DNA from: Ianthella basta
Taxonomy: Eukaryota > Porifera > Demospongiae > Verongiida > Ianthellidae
Length of the DNA: 64,000 nucleotides
Direction: 5' to 3'
Assembly (NCBI GenBank): GCA_964019415.1
Contig: OZ025868.1
Span: forward strand, 12,534,623-12,598,622
Position 1 is the stretch's first letter. Each line of letters starts with the position of its first letter. Under the pieces are notes generated by a model that was not told where the DNA came from, ran no database searches, and saw nothing but the letters and a program-made list of their open reading frames with translations. The position numbers were made by a program, and so were the translations under genes. Below, one piece after another: positions 10,959 through 21,878 of this stretch.

Positions 10959-11378
10959 ACCCTGGATTAGTTGATAATCACATGACTTCTAGCTGACAGT
11001 AACTTTACTGTGCATTGTATGTGCATTGTCCTATTCATTTTCCTGATGGTGTACGCATTGTGTAGGTGTTGTGTGTTGGTTGCCTGACATTTATAGCGTG
11101 GTGCACTAGCTGCTTGTGTCTGTTTTGTTTGTCGACCACAGGTGACTGATTGGAGTGGAAGAGACTTCAACTGCACCTCTGTGTCAGCTGACTGTCATAC
11201 GACTGTCCTTGTGCATGTGTCTGTGGTCTCCTCTCCGTCCTCCTTTCGTGGGTACTCACATTTTGCTGGTATGTGCATGTGTGTGCGCATGCGTACTGGG
11301 CTCATTGTCTGTGTATTTGTGCTAGACTGGGATAGTGCAGTGTACAGTAGCAATTGTGTGTGCCCCTCCCCTCCACAG

Positions 11379-11686
11379 ACTCCCTTCTCCACTCAAAGCC
11401 CACCATGCTGGAGCTGCTTGACCATGTGGTCCTCCGTGTGGCTGCCCGCTGGTACCACTTTGGTCTTGCCCTTGAAGTGGAGGACTACCTTCAGGAGGAC
11501 ATCAAGGCCACTGAGAGGGGTGAGGTGGAGGCCTGCTGCACTGACATGCTCAAGCGCTGGCTCAGAGGGGAGCGGGCCACAGGAGGGAAGGAGCGTAGCT
11601 GGTCTACTGTGTTGGGAGCAGTTCAGAAGAGCCTCGGACGGGTGGCAGCTTCATGCATTGCTGGAGCACTGCAGTCAACACAGTGA
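11379..11686 (+). CDS. Second copy of the gene A Death-domain terminal exon
   Basis: This is an intact 308-nt exon of the same length, phase (1) and acceptor context (CCCTCCACAG|ACTCCC) as the last exons of genes A and C. It encodes a full Death domain ending in TGA. It has a few distinct residues, such as ALEVEDYLQED and QKSLGRVAASC. It could be an alternative terminal exon of gene A, mutually exclusive with 8050-8357, or an orphan left by the tandem duplication. The open frame argues that it is recent or still used. Confidence 0.55.
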
Positions 11687-12187
11687 GTTGTGTAGTTTGT
11701 GTCAACAGGTGGAGGTGGAGGAGATTGGGTAATCTTATTGTTGTCCTTTACATCAGGTCTTCCTCCCACTCTTCATGATGACCCACCCCATTGACCACAT
11801 CCTCTGACTGCCCCACACCCTTGACCCCTCCTTCCGACAATCCCATCCGCCTTGACCCATCCCTCTGAGGAACCATCCTTTATAGAACTTTCCTACTTTA
11901 GACATATCACACTCCTGTGTCAGCTGACAGTCACATGACTGCACCCTTATGTTCCCATGTGTCTACCTGTGGACTCCTTCCCCCACTCTGTCGAGTCCTC
12001 CAATGGTCTTCACTGAAGGTGTTTGTGTTTGAGTGTGTGTGTGCATGTGTGTGGTTTGTGTGGACATGCGCACACATGAGATGAACTGCTCCGTGATGAT
12101 CCCTCCACTTCCTCACTGTAGATGACTGAGTAGACTGAGGCAGATGAAGCAACCATTAGACGTACCCCTAATGCCATTTCCTTTACA

Positions 12188-12357
12188 GTCACATCTGTTT
12201 GATGACCCCACACCCATGACGACTCCCTCAGCTGATCCAAATTCATTGGATGAGTATACCTCTCCTCCTCATCCTGGACTCGTCCCCATTGATTCACCTT
12301 GTTCACAGTCCCTATGTTGGATCTCTCCTGTGGACTCCTCCCCCTTTGGTCCCTGAA
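12188..12357 (+). other. Candidate Pro-rich exon in the duplicated 3' region
   Basis: An acceptor-like TTTACAG is followed by an open reading HLFDDPTPMTTPSADP and later SPPHPGLVPIDSP. It ends in a TGA embedded in the donor-like CCCTGAAG|GTGTGTG. The paralogous stretch at 8,985-9,128 is broken by stops. It is possibly a decayed or alternative terminal exon. Confidence 0.25.
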
Positions 12358-12483
12358 GGTGTGTGTGGTGTGTGACAGTGGTGCACTGGAGCAGTGTGTT
12401 CCCTTTCATTGACTCCCTTTTACTCACACCACCTCCATACCATTCCTCCCATGCCCAGTCTCCTCCCCATGCTGCTGTTCCAG

Positions 12484-12702
12484 CCCCTGACCTCCACTCC
12501 CAGCTAAGGCCATTCCAGGGTCTTGACCTCCAACACCAACTGCAGCAGCTCAACATTAGCCAGTGTAGTGGTGGAGACACTAGCCCAGCAGTGGTTGTCC
12601 CTCCCCTTCAAACACAGCTCCACCACGGATGTAGTGTGGTGGTGTCTAATGCAGTGACTAATGGGAACCCAGTGCATGGTCAGAGCAACATGGAGACACC
12701 AG
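12484..12702 (+). other. Candidate phase 1-1 cassette exon
   Basis: The acceptor GCTGTTCCAG and donor CACCAG|GTGGGT flank 219 nt with an open frame (PDLHSQLRPFQGLDLQHQLQ...). It starts and ends in phase 1, the same phase as the end of gene A exon 2 (7933), so it could replace the Death-domain exon in an alternative transcript. Its truncated twin at 9,251 hits a stop after four codons. Gln-rich; no domain recognised. Confidence 0.35.
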
Positions 12703-13046
12703 GTGGGTGTGTCAGGGGTGTGTCTAGGGTGTGTGGGAGGGTGTCCCTGTGGTGTGTGTGGGGCTGTGTCTAGGGTGTGTGAGTAATATGATGGAGATGA
12801 GCCTCACCAACACCAACCAGTTAGTGGAGTGCGCAAGGGGTGTGTCAAGGGGGCGTGTCTAGGGTGTGTCAAGATGGCGTGTCCGGGGTGTGTTGATGGT
12901 ATGTCTGGGTCATATACCTAGCATTGGTAAGTGTTTCCGTGCATGTCCAGAGTGTGTAAGTGCAGTGTTCTGTCTGTGGGTGGCCACGGGGTGGAAGGAG
13001 GAGTGAATAAAAAGACGAAAAAATCAGTTTAATTATTCCATTGCAG

Positions 13047-13162
13047 TGGGAGCATGCGTCAGATCAAGGAAGACACACATCACATATAAGCCATTGATGA
13101 ACTTGACTCAAGTGGCCCCCCAGAGGGACCACAGTCTAATGTCTGGTGTGGGTGGGGTCTAA
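13047..13162 (+). other. Candidate alternative terminal exon
   Basis: A good acceptor (TTCCATTGCAG, ending 13,046) precedes 116 nt. In phase 1 these continue the frame of the 12484-12702 cassette and end at TAA with the tail RSRKTHITYKPLMNL...GVGGV. The agreement of phases supports a real alternative 3' end for gene A. There is no transcript evidence. Confidence 0.3.
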
Positions 13163-13218
13163 GGTATTGTGGGAGGAGTTCCCCATGTCAGCTACAGCAC
13201 CTCTCTGACCTGTGCTAG

Positions 13219-13236
13219 ATGTGTGTGTGCGTGTGC

Positions 13237-13301
<65 letters not shown>

Positions 13302-13306
13302 CGTGT
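13219..13306 (+). repeat. (TG)n microsatellite
   Basis: A TG tract with CG variants at both ends. The paralogous site at 29,611-29,640 carries a shorter tract, so it expanded or contracted after the duplication. Confidence 0.95.
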
Positions 13307-13501
13307 GCTTCTTCGGGTGTGTGGTGACGTCACCAAAATGACGGCGGTTAGCCACATGTTCGCGCGGAAGACAACTCGAAACCATCAAGCCCGCGGCACA
13401 GGCTCCACTTCCTTTTATCCATCCCTTTCACCACACCCCCTGGATTCGTCTGGAGCGACTTTTGACTGGAACTCATGTCTGCCATCGAGGCTACGCGTGG
13501 C

Positions 13502-13639
13502 GACCAGTCGAGCGGGTACCATATCTATAGCCTGACGGCTTTTCGGTGCCCGTTAGCCGCTGAATCCAGGGACCAGTCGAGCAGGTACCATATCTATAGC
13601 CTGACGGCTTTTCGGTGCCCGTTAGCCGCTGAATCCAGA
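13502..13639 (+). repeat. 69-bp tandem duplication
   Basis: Two adjacent copies start GACCAGTCGAGC(G/A)GGTACC and differ by about one base. The unit is a multiple of three and keeps an open frame across both copies. Confidence 0.9.
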
Positions 13640-13962
13640 GTCCACAGCCACCACCGTTTTGTGAGGAGTAGTCCAGATTCTGGTGGTCGTTTCTCTGACT
13701 CGCCTTCAGACTCGCAATCCGTGGGGAGTGCCATCTTCTATGCGCTAGATAGTGGCGGGGGTTGTGTCACCCAGGACGTTCCCCCTGCTGCTGGCCCAGG
13801 CTTGCCCAGGGCCCTGCCATCACAGCACTTTGTGCTGTGGGCAGATTTCAAGGCGTGTGCTTCTGTAGTACAGTGTGTAGTGCAGTAGTAAATGCTAGTA
13901 TTTGCTGTGTGTGTAGTATGATGCAATCTTACTATGAATAACTAGGCGAATGCAAGCATTGT

Positions 13963-15078
13963 GGGGCGAGCCTGAGCGAGCGTCACATACTCTTGCAGTG
14001 ATTGTGGCCTAGAGAGTGGGCGATGACAGGAATGGAGCACACATGTATGATGGGTGTAGGTGAATGAAACAGGTTATAGGAAATGTGGATAGGCCTATTA
14101 AGGACGGACACACCTCCATGCACATGAGTACCAAATGCAGAGCATAAGACAGCAAGTTACTGCATTGATACTAGTTTATCTGTAGTATGTGAATGGGTAC
14201 ACCCTGGACAACTGGACTAATCTGTCATGTCACTGCGTTCTGGTTGTGCGTTCTGATTGCTGCACCATGATTGTGTTGAGTCACAATGGCATGTTCTTAA
14301 TTGTATTGTGCCATATATTTCACTTGTTTTGACATCATTATTTCGCTTTATTAACTTCAATGTAAAATGGTGGGCAAGATGGTGACTCTCTGACTGTCTT
14401 CCTCAGCATAATGTGCTAGACATGGTGATATCATGGAGTGGGGCAGACGGACAACTTATACCCATGCCCACAAATATACTGACAACGTCACTGCATCAGC
14501 ATGTATGCACTAGATGAGCAGCCTGCTCGAAGGGAACTCGCTGCAGCCAACCTTGATCGCTGAAGAATCTGGTCCCTGGCTAGAACAATGGCTGGAGCGC
14601 GCTGTCCTTCCAGTGAAACGTTGACTGTAGCCGCCTGAGCATGAAGTTCACGCAAAAGCCGTGCATCAAAAATCGGCATCCTAGCCGACGTGTGGACCCG
14701 CTGCTTTCCCATAGCTACAACAACAAAGGTAGGGGAGAGCGTCCTTGACATAGCGTCGTGAGTGCGAGCGACGTTCCAACTGGGTGTGTGCGGTTGCTAA
14801 GGCATCTTTGTTTCGAAGTCTGCACGGTTGGTAAGGCGTCTTTGTTTCGGAGTGTGCGCGGCTGGCAAGCGAACGGCATGCAGCTGTGTTCTTCTACACC
14901 GGCGAAGAGACTCGGCTTGGGGCATATATAGACGTCTTATGCTTGGCTATGACCTACACGAAATCGGCCCCGGGGGCCAAAACGGACGTACCATCTATAC
15001 ATAATAATAATAATAATAATAAAACAGAGACTTCCGCCTACACTCCACGCCAGAGTGGGGCTCGCTCAGGCTCGCCCC
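13963..15078. mobile_element. 1.1-kb TIR element, family uncertain
   Basis: The ends are perfect 19-bp inverted repeats, GGGGCGAGCCTGAGCGAGC at 13,963-13,981 and its complement at 15,060-15,078. The corresponding 3' flank of gene C has no such insert. Inside are a short - strand open frame (14,488-14,751) after a possible acceptor and an (AAT)n tract near 15,003. No transposase motif is visible, so it is probably non-autonomous. The target duplication is unclear. Confidence 0.6.
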
Positions 15079-15107
15079 AATAATACATTGCACCATCCAT
15101 CCACCCC

Positions 15108-16676
15108 TCCCTGCTCATATTGCCCCACCCCTCCCCTGCTCATATTGCCCCACCCCTCCCTGCTCATATTGCCCCACCCCTCCCTGCTCATATTGCCCCA
15201 CCCCTCCCTGCTCATATTGCCCCCCCCCCCTGCTCATATTGTCCCACCCCTCCTTGCTCATATTGCCCCACCCCTCCCTGCTCATATTGCCCCACCCCTC
15301 CCTGCTCATATTGCCCCACCCCTCCCTGCTCATATTGCCCCACCCCTCCCCGCTCATATTGCCCCACCCCTCCTTGCTCATATTGCCCCAACCCTCCCTG
15401 CTCATATTGCCCCACCCCTCCCCGCTCATATTGCCCCACCCCTCCCTGCTCATATTGCCCCACCCCTCCCTGCTCATATTGCCCCCCCCCCTGCTCATAT
15501 TGTCCCACCCCTCCTTGCTCATATTGCCCCACCCCTCCCTGCTCATATTGCCCCACCCCTCCCTGCTCATATTGCCCCACCCCTCCCTGCTCATATTGCC
15601 CCACCCCTCCCCGCTCATATTGCCCCACCCCTCCTTGCTCATATTGCCCCAACCCTCCCTGCTCATATTGCCCCACCCCTCCCTGCTCATATTGCCCCAC
15701 CCCTCCCTGCTCATATTGCCCCACCCCTCCCTGCTCATATTGCCCCACCCCTCCCTGTTCATATTGCCCCACCCCTCCCTGCTCATATTGCCCCACCCCT
15801 CCCTGCTCATATTGCCCCACCCCCCCCCCCCCTGCTCATATTGTCCCACCCCTCCTTGCTCATATTGCCCCACCCCTCCCTGCTCATATTGCCCCACCCC
15901 TCCTTGCTCATATTGCCCCACCCCTCCCTGCTCATATTGCCCCACCCCTCCCTGCTCATATTGCCCCACCCCTCCCTGCTCATATTGCCCCACCCCTCCC
16001 CGCTCATATTGCCCCACCCCTCCCTGCTCATATTGCCCCAACCCTCCCTGCTCATATTGCCCCACCCCTCCCTGCTCATATTGCCCCACCCCTCCCTGTT
16101 CATATTGCCCCACCCCTCCCTGCTCATATTGCCCCACCCCTCCCTGCTCATATTGCCCCACCCCTCCTTGCTCATATTGCCCCAACTCTCCCTGCTCATA
16201 TTGCCCCACCCCTCCCTGTTCATATTGCCCCACCCCTCCCTGCTCATATTGCCCCACCCCTCCCTGCTCATATTGCCCCACCCCTCCCTGCTCATATTGC
16301 CCCAACCCTCCCTGCTCATATTGCCCCACCCCTCCCTGCTCATATTGTCCCACCCCTCCTTGCTCATATTGCCCCACCCCTCCTTGCTCATATTGCCCCA
16401 CCCCTCCCTGCTCATATTGCCCCACCCCTCCCTGCTCATATTGCCCCACCCCTCCCTGCTCATATTGCCCCATCCCTCCCCACTCATATTGCCCCAACCC
16501 TCCTTGCTCATATTGCCCCACCCCTCCCTGCTCATATTGCCCCACCCCTCCCTGCTCATATTGCCCCACCCCTCCCTGCTCATATTGCCCACCCCTCCCT
16601 GCTCATATTGCCCACCCCTCCCTGCTCATATTGCCCCACCCCTCCCTGCTCATATTGCCCCGCCCCTCCCCGCTCC
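15108..16676 (+). repeat. 24-bp C-rich minisatellite, about 65 copies
   Basis: The tandem unit has core TGCTCATATTGCCCCACCCC. Variants with CCTT, CAACCC or long C runs recur in blocks; the poly-C variant followed by ATTGTCCC occurs near 15,225, 15,487 and 15,822, showing higher-order duplication. On the - strand each unit reads GGGAGGGGTGGGG, three G-runs that could form quadruplexes. The paralogous place after gene C has only one CCACCCCTCC. All long open frames across it are artefacts of period 24. Confidence 0.95.
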
Positions 16677-19036
16677 TGTTAACTGTAGATCCACTACCAG
16701 TTGTAAGCAGGTATTTGAGAGACAGTCACAGGAGAAGACAGCCAAGACAAGCCAAGACACTGCGCACATTCTGCATCATCTCACTAATGAGACTGCACAC
16801 TCATCACATGTCTCATGTGGTCGGAGACACGTTTAGCTAGCCATCTCAACCACCTTTCTTTATAGCAGTCAGCTGGACATACTATGTGTATGCTCGAGGA
16901 GATATCTTTAGTGGTTTTAGGGCTTCTACGTACTCCGATTGACTTAAGCTTTGCGCTTTCTCTTGATTGTGTGAATAAAGTGTTGGACAAGTACATTGAT
17001 TGATTCTTGTATGTGCTTAGCTAAGTCTTTTATATTTCCAATACTATGCTTGCTATTGAGAGAATGCACATGTACAAAGTCAGTTAGTGTTAGCTATAAT
17101 TATGCATAGAACCCCTAAATCGTAGTATACTCGCATAGTTGTAGTGAAATTAGCTTAGAACATGTCCAAATCCAATATAAATCGCATGCATGTGATCAAG
17201 AGTCACGTGAGCAGATCTCCTAATTTGGAAAGTGACGTCAGAAGACAACTGGGTGTGGCGCCTGAAGGATGAAGGAGCCGTATTGAAACGGATCTCTGTT
17301 ACTGAGGACAGATCGGTCTCTTGGGTCTTAAGTTTTGTTGTGTGACTGAACACAATAGAGCTACGTCTAGGTCCATCTTCTTTGTGCACGCGAGGACGTG
17401 ATAGAACGAGCGACAGTTAAATCTGATCGCAGCACAGTCTTTGCTGAAAGTGGTGACCGACCTTGCGCCCTCGCGCTCAGCTAGCCATAGACAGTGGATC
17501 AGTTGAAGGTAAGCAGGGTAAGTGTGTCGTGGTGATGGGTGATGGAGGTGGGACGAGTGACGAGTTGGTGGACCCGGGCTGGGATGGGAACCCCATCACT
17601 GCTCCCTATAGCACTGCGAAGTTCATTCACACCACCTCACAGACAGTTGACTTTACAACTGAACACTTCTCATGTGGGAGTGACTAGTGTTACATGATTA
17701 TAGCTACTTGCCAGATTTGCTCCCCAGAGGGATCGAATTCACAGCATTGTAGCTAGCTGAGTCAGATTTGCTGCAATTCGTATGTAACCTGTTCTTATTT
17801 CTCCTGTTGAACTATCCCTTGTAGCTATTCTTGTGTTCTAGTGCTACATTGGACCTTTTGTGTCCTAGCACCATTTGGTGCGGTGCACTCTAATAATAAT
17901 AATGATTAAATGAATGAATGTACACTGCCAATTATCAGTCGCTGTAGGCTGTATCTCAGCCATGCAGTGTCCACAGAACATCCTATAAACTTCATATTGT
18001 ATTGATAGCGAGAGGTGAAACATCGTGCTTCTTTTTTTAGTTTTGTGTGACGGTGGAAGAGAATTTTTTATCAACTGACTTTGCATATACAGCCATAAAA
18101 ATTATGGTACAATGACGTAATTTGGAAATATTCTGTGGCCACTCCAACAACTTATAACTACTGCCACCTCTACAACAACTTGACTTTGGTCACCTCTACA
18201 ACAACTTTGGTTTGGGCTGTCTGTTAAATTAGTGTTAAGGAAGGTAATGTTTTGTAGTCGTCATGCTCAATCCCCAGCTCTGTCAATGTGGTCGTGTCCG
18301 TAAACATCAGTTGATCTGAGAAATTCTCTTCTGCCCCCACTCAATAATGAGAAGTAGGTTTAGTGGCCAGTTTTGTCTACAGCCAGTTCCGGCAGCCATT
18401 TAACGATCCATTTTATATTGGTCACTTAAAGGTGGCCAAAATTTGCTAGCCATTGATGCCACCATTTTAGTGGTCCAAGAAAATGGCAGTCTGGATGGCA
18501 TACTCGAGCCATGGTGTTGATTGACTGCCCTAACTAGCTGTATGAGCACCAAACATGGCAGCGAGGAGTGTCATAAATGGGTGCATAGCAAATAATGGCT
18601 CGGATAACAGCTAGGACTCAAAATCTTGTAAATTCAGATATCCAAAAGGGAAATCCAGAAACTGATATGAAATCCAGTGGATTTCAAAACTCTTATACTG
18701 AAATGAGCTGTGATGCACCCACTGCTTGATCAGTAGTGAAGTGTCTCTTTACACTCACAGAGTGGCTGTCAAATTCCATTTGAAGTAGAGTCTAACCAGT
18801 AGATGCTGTTACAATTGATGACTTGCCTATAGCTACCAACTTTCACTTCATTTTCATACTTCCTCCTTGTCTCAGCTTTAGGGAGGTGCCTCATGCTTAA
18901 GTTTGGAATGTCCTGAAGACCTGGAAGACTTGTCCAACTGTAGTCAACTACGACCTGCAGCATTCAACAGTTAGTGAACTACACACATACATGCCCACCT
19001 CAATCGCATTCATGCGTGACTGCAAAACTCCCTCAC
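16677..19036. other. Intergenic region, possible 5' exon and polyadenylation signal
   Basis: 16,677-16,800 (TAACTGTAGATCCACTACCAG) resembles 30,045-30,130 downstream of gene C, so the paralogous block ends here. AATAAA at 16,973-16,978 could end a + strand transcript. A CRE palindrome at 17,233-17,240 and a donor-like GTTGAAG|GTAAGCAG near 17,511 hint at a promoter and noncoding first exon; a similar CAGTGGATC...AAG|GTAAGCA lies near 49,465. The rest shows nothing recognisable. Confidence 0.35.
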
Positions 19037-19466
19037 TATATGTGAGTGGATTAGACAAAAGGGCCCACTTGTCGCTATGCATAAAGTGTCACTACAGACG
19101 AAAATGTGCAACCGTGTGATGTTTTGAGTAAATTCGTTTTTTTGGGTCTTTCGTACCTGTGGTATTGTCCCAACACCCTGGCCAAGTTTGAAACTTGTAG
19201 TCCTTTCCTGCGCTTCAAACCAGGAAGAATTGTTACGCCATCACCATGTTTACGGATATAACAACGGAAGGGTTATGGGCCGTTTTCTCATAATTGCACC
19301 AGGCGTATTTTTGTACTTTGAGCAAACATATCTCGGGAATGGGAGCAGCTATTGAAGTGAAACAAAGTGCAACGAAGAGCTCATCTACTGTGCTTCCACC
19401 CAGTACCACTACCTTAATCAACAAATAGTGACAAGTGGGCCCTTTTGTCAAATCTGCTCACCTATA
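19037..19466. mobile_element. Small TIR element (MITE), 430 bp
   Basis: Inverted ends of about 42 bp share the core GACAAAAGGGCCCACTTGTC (left about 19,053; right arm about 19,430-19,450) and outer TATA(T/G)GTGAG. There is no coding capacity. The TATA at both ends would suit a TA-targeting family. Confidence 0.6.
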
Positions 19467-21878
19467 TCTCTGTTAGGCTAGGTCCTTGACGGCATGACGG
19501 CCACACAGACCAAATAGCAAATGTCTATAAACATGTATACACAGGAAAAGTGAATGCTAAGCATCCTAACCAAATGATATTTCACTCAATTGTATATAGT
19601 TGGCTCACTGCCACATGGCAGCTAGTTCTTATCAGACATCGCGCTCATGACGTCCATTTAGGAATACGCCCAATAAAAATGACTACTCCTATCTTAATGT
19701 ATCAGTGCGCTTTGGCAAAGCTAGCCCAACAGTCAACGGTGAAGACAAATTGAAGGCCATGGATAGGCTTTTTTCGACGTATTGAAGATGACAGTGCACC
19801 CAAAACCAGCCTGGAGCGCACGCGAAAGAAAAGTGTCATAGGTTTCTCTTATCCCATTTGTCTCAGTTTCATATTCTCCTCCTCCTTTCCACTGAATTTT
19901 GGGGCGCCTAAGGCGCCCCTATATTGTTTTCAGATTTAGGTATTCGTATGGCTTCATGTTCGTATATATGTATATATATATATATATTTCTGTCATTGCA
20001 AATGGCGGCGCTCACGTCAATCTTTACAAAGCTTTAAATCCTCTCTATTGACGTTTCGCCGTGTTTGAATCAAACGAAATGTGGTCATAAACATGTGTTA
20101 ATAGAGTGATACTAATAAAAAGCCTAAGGAACGTCTCTTCTGCGAGATACAGCTCCAATTATCACTGACGGACATTGTAAAATGGCCGCACGCTTGACGC
20201 TTTCTGTTTGCTAGGCTCAAAACCATCTTTCTTTCGATTTCGCCGTGTATCCAAAGAACGCAAAGTGTTTCTAGAACATGTTTAAGTAATAGTATTGTGA
20301 TAGGAAGCTTACTTAACTGTTTTTCTGCGAGATACAGCCCTAAATACAACGGAAGTCTAGTGACCCGTAGGCCAATAATGGGAGACCAGCGAGTCATGAC
20401 ACATAATTATAGCCATGATTCGCTCATAGTCATCATAGGGTAGCCTTTTAGCCAGCACACTCCTCCTCCAGGCACAAAGTAACAATTGCTCATTCAGAAT
20501 GTCATATAGATCAAAAAGCAGTAGGCAAACATTTGACAGTTTGGTAGGGATGCTTTCACTGGATATGACTGGCTGCTCTGGAGACTTGAAACTCTTGCAA
20601 ACCCAGCGGTCTAGTGTGGCTTGATGTATCTTTCAGGCCAACAACAATACTGTACCCCCAACTATCTGATTTACTGAACGTACATGGGATAATTGCTAGC
20701 AAGTAGTTCGAGGTTCAGGGGCGCCCTAGCGCCCCACGAGTTTTTTAACTCGAAATACTTGTTTGTGCTCCTAACACACGGCGCAGGACACCTATACACC
20801 TAAATAGTGCATGAGGATTTACATACCTAGGTCAAGGACTAGCATCTGAATGCCGGTGGCAATCTGATAAGTAGAGCGATGGAGCAAATTTTACCATGTC
20901 TCATACCATGTTGGCCGGCTATCATTAGTATTGAACTCATAGTGCCAACTTGCAAAAGGCAAGGGAATCCATGTTTGAAATTGTGGTAGTTATGGAGTCA
21001 GAGTGAAGAAGAACCTCACACACAATGGGCAAAAGTAGGTTTACTTAGAGTCACGGTGGGAGTGTGTAAGTGAGGCAGGATTGGAAGGGGCTGATCCCCC
21101 AATGTGGCAGGAATTTAGTTAACTACAAATCCTGTGCCTATTACAGTGCTGCTTGTGTCTCCCAGGACATGCTTCATACGCATGTACTCAACTATTGTCT
21201 TTTCGCTATATAGTTTTTTATTTCTGTTTCTAGAAATGGAGGCAACTAATACCCACTGCTATTAGCTCTGTCATTTTGCATGATCACCAGGTGGTGACAA
21301 TTCTCATTCAATAGAACATGGCTGGAATTAGAAGGAATGCCTCAACTGTATTCTTATGACCATAGACGAGAATAGTATAAGTGTATCCATAACAAGAACC
21401 ATTATATGTCCAAGTGAACAGACAGCACACCATGCTATTGACTTGTACTTACCTTTGGTGAGATGCTCCTCTAAGCAGCAGCACTCCAGCCACTGAGACA
21501 AGCTATTACGTAGATCACAAACACTTTCACCGGCTGTGACCAATATCTCTGAACCTCCTGTTCACTGTCTGGTGTTGCAGACGATGGCCATTTACACATT
21601 GCAATATTGGGGGGCGTACAGACAAGCATGTGTCAGCAAATTAATGATGTCGGCCCTCAATTTCACATTTGAATGGGGCTTACTCACAATTCTTATATGA
21701 TGTTTGTAATTGCAATAATCCTAAATAGTTAGCCATAACGCACACATCCATGGTCCATCCATGGTCATGTGTTCTGAATATCACCCGTTGTGTTCATGGA
21801 ACATTTCAATCTTACCTCACTTGAGATTCCTTTTCCCTTACTTCTCTTGATCTGTAAAGAGACTTACAAACTGTACAG
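19467..21878. other. Intergenic, upstream region of gene C
   Basis: Apart from the element at 19.9-20.8 kb, I see no gene. The last 130 bp before gene C (ATCACCCGTTGTGTTCATG...CTGTAAAGAGACTTACAAAC) resemble the flank upstream of gene A. It is probably promoter plus 5' UTR; CTGTACAG directly before the ATG could be a splice acceptor. Confidence 0.4.
19897..20764. mobile_element. GGGGCGCC-ended repeat element, copy 1
   Basis: It begins TTTTGGGGCGCCTAAGGCGC and ends with GGGGCGCCCTAGCGCCCC then an AACTCGAAATACTTGTT tail. The same ends and internal segments recur at 43,727-44,755. Two ATGGC(C/G)GC motifs occur inside. No protein is encoded, so it is a non-autonomous element. Confidence 0.6.

Larger units (their letters stand above)
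8358..11378 (+). other. Duplicated 3' region of gene A, degenerate exon-like cassettes
   Basis: This stretch matches 11,687-12,490 segment by segment (for example AATCTTATTGTTGTCC after each Death-domain exon), so gene A's 3' end was tandemly duplicated with a spacing of about 3.3 kb. Repeated cassettes begin at acceptor-like CTGTAG|ATGACTGAGTAG (8,906; 10,040; 12,117) and end at donor-like CTGAAG|GTGTGTG (8,706; 9,124; 12,015; 12,352). They include Pro/Ser-rich stretches mostly broken by stops. About 10,400-10,510 also matches the 3' flank of gene C near 29,215. I cannot tell 3' UTR, intron and dead exons apart. Confidence 0.5.
13163..13962 (+). other. Region shared with the 3' flank of gene C
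   Basis: About 13,320-13,890 corresponds to 29,640-29,930: TGACGTCA or TGATGTCA, then ATGRC(G/A)GC, a CACACCCCCTGGATT-like word and CTGTGGGCAG. The open frames differ between the two copies, so coding function is doubtful. A CRE palindrome (13,325-13,332) followed by AAAATGACGGCGG suggests an old promoter. Confidence 0.35.

Noticed and set aside
13475-13888. 137-codon frame including the 69-bp tandem duplication
   Set aside because: It has an ATG and an open frame, but the homologous sequence after gene C does not keep it and no domain is recognised.
15108-16676. CRISPR-like array
   Set aside because: Units are contiguous 24-mers without unique spacers, in a eukaryotic context.
15055-16840. 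Very long overlapping open frames on both strands (up to about 590 codons)
   Set aside because: They are all read-throughs of the 24-bp minisatellite, whose length is a multiple of three and which has no stop triplet in these frames.
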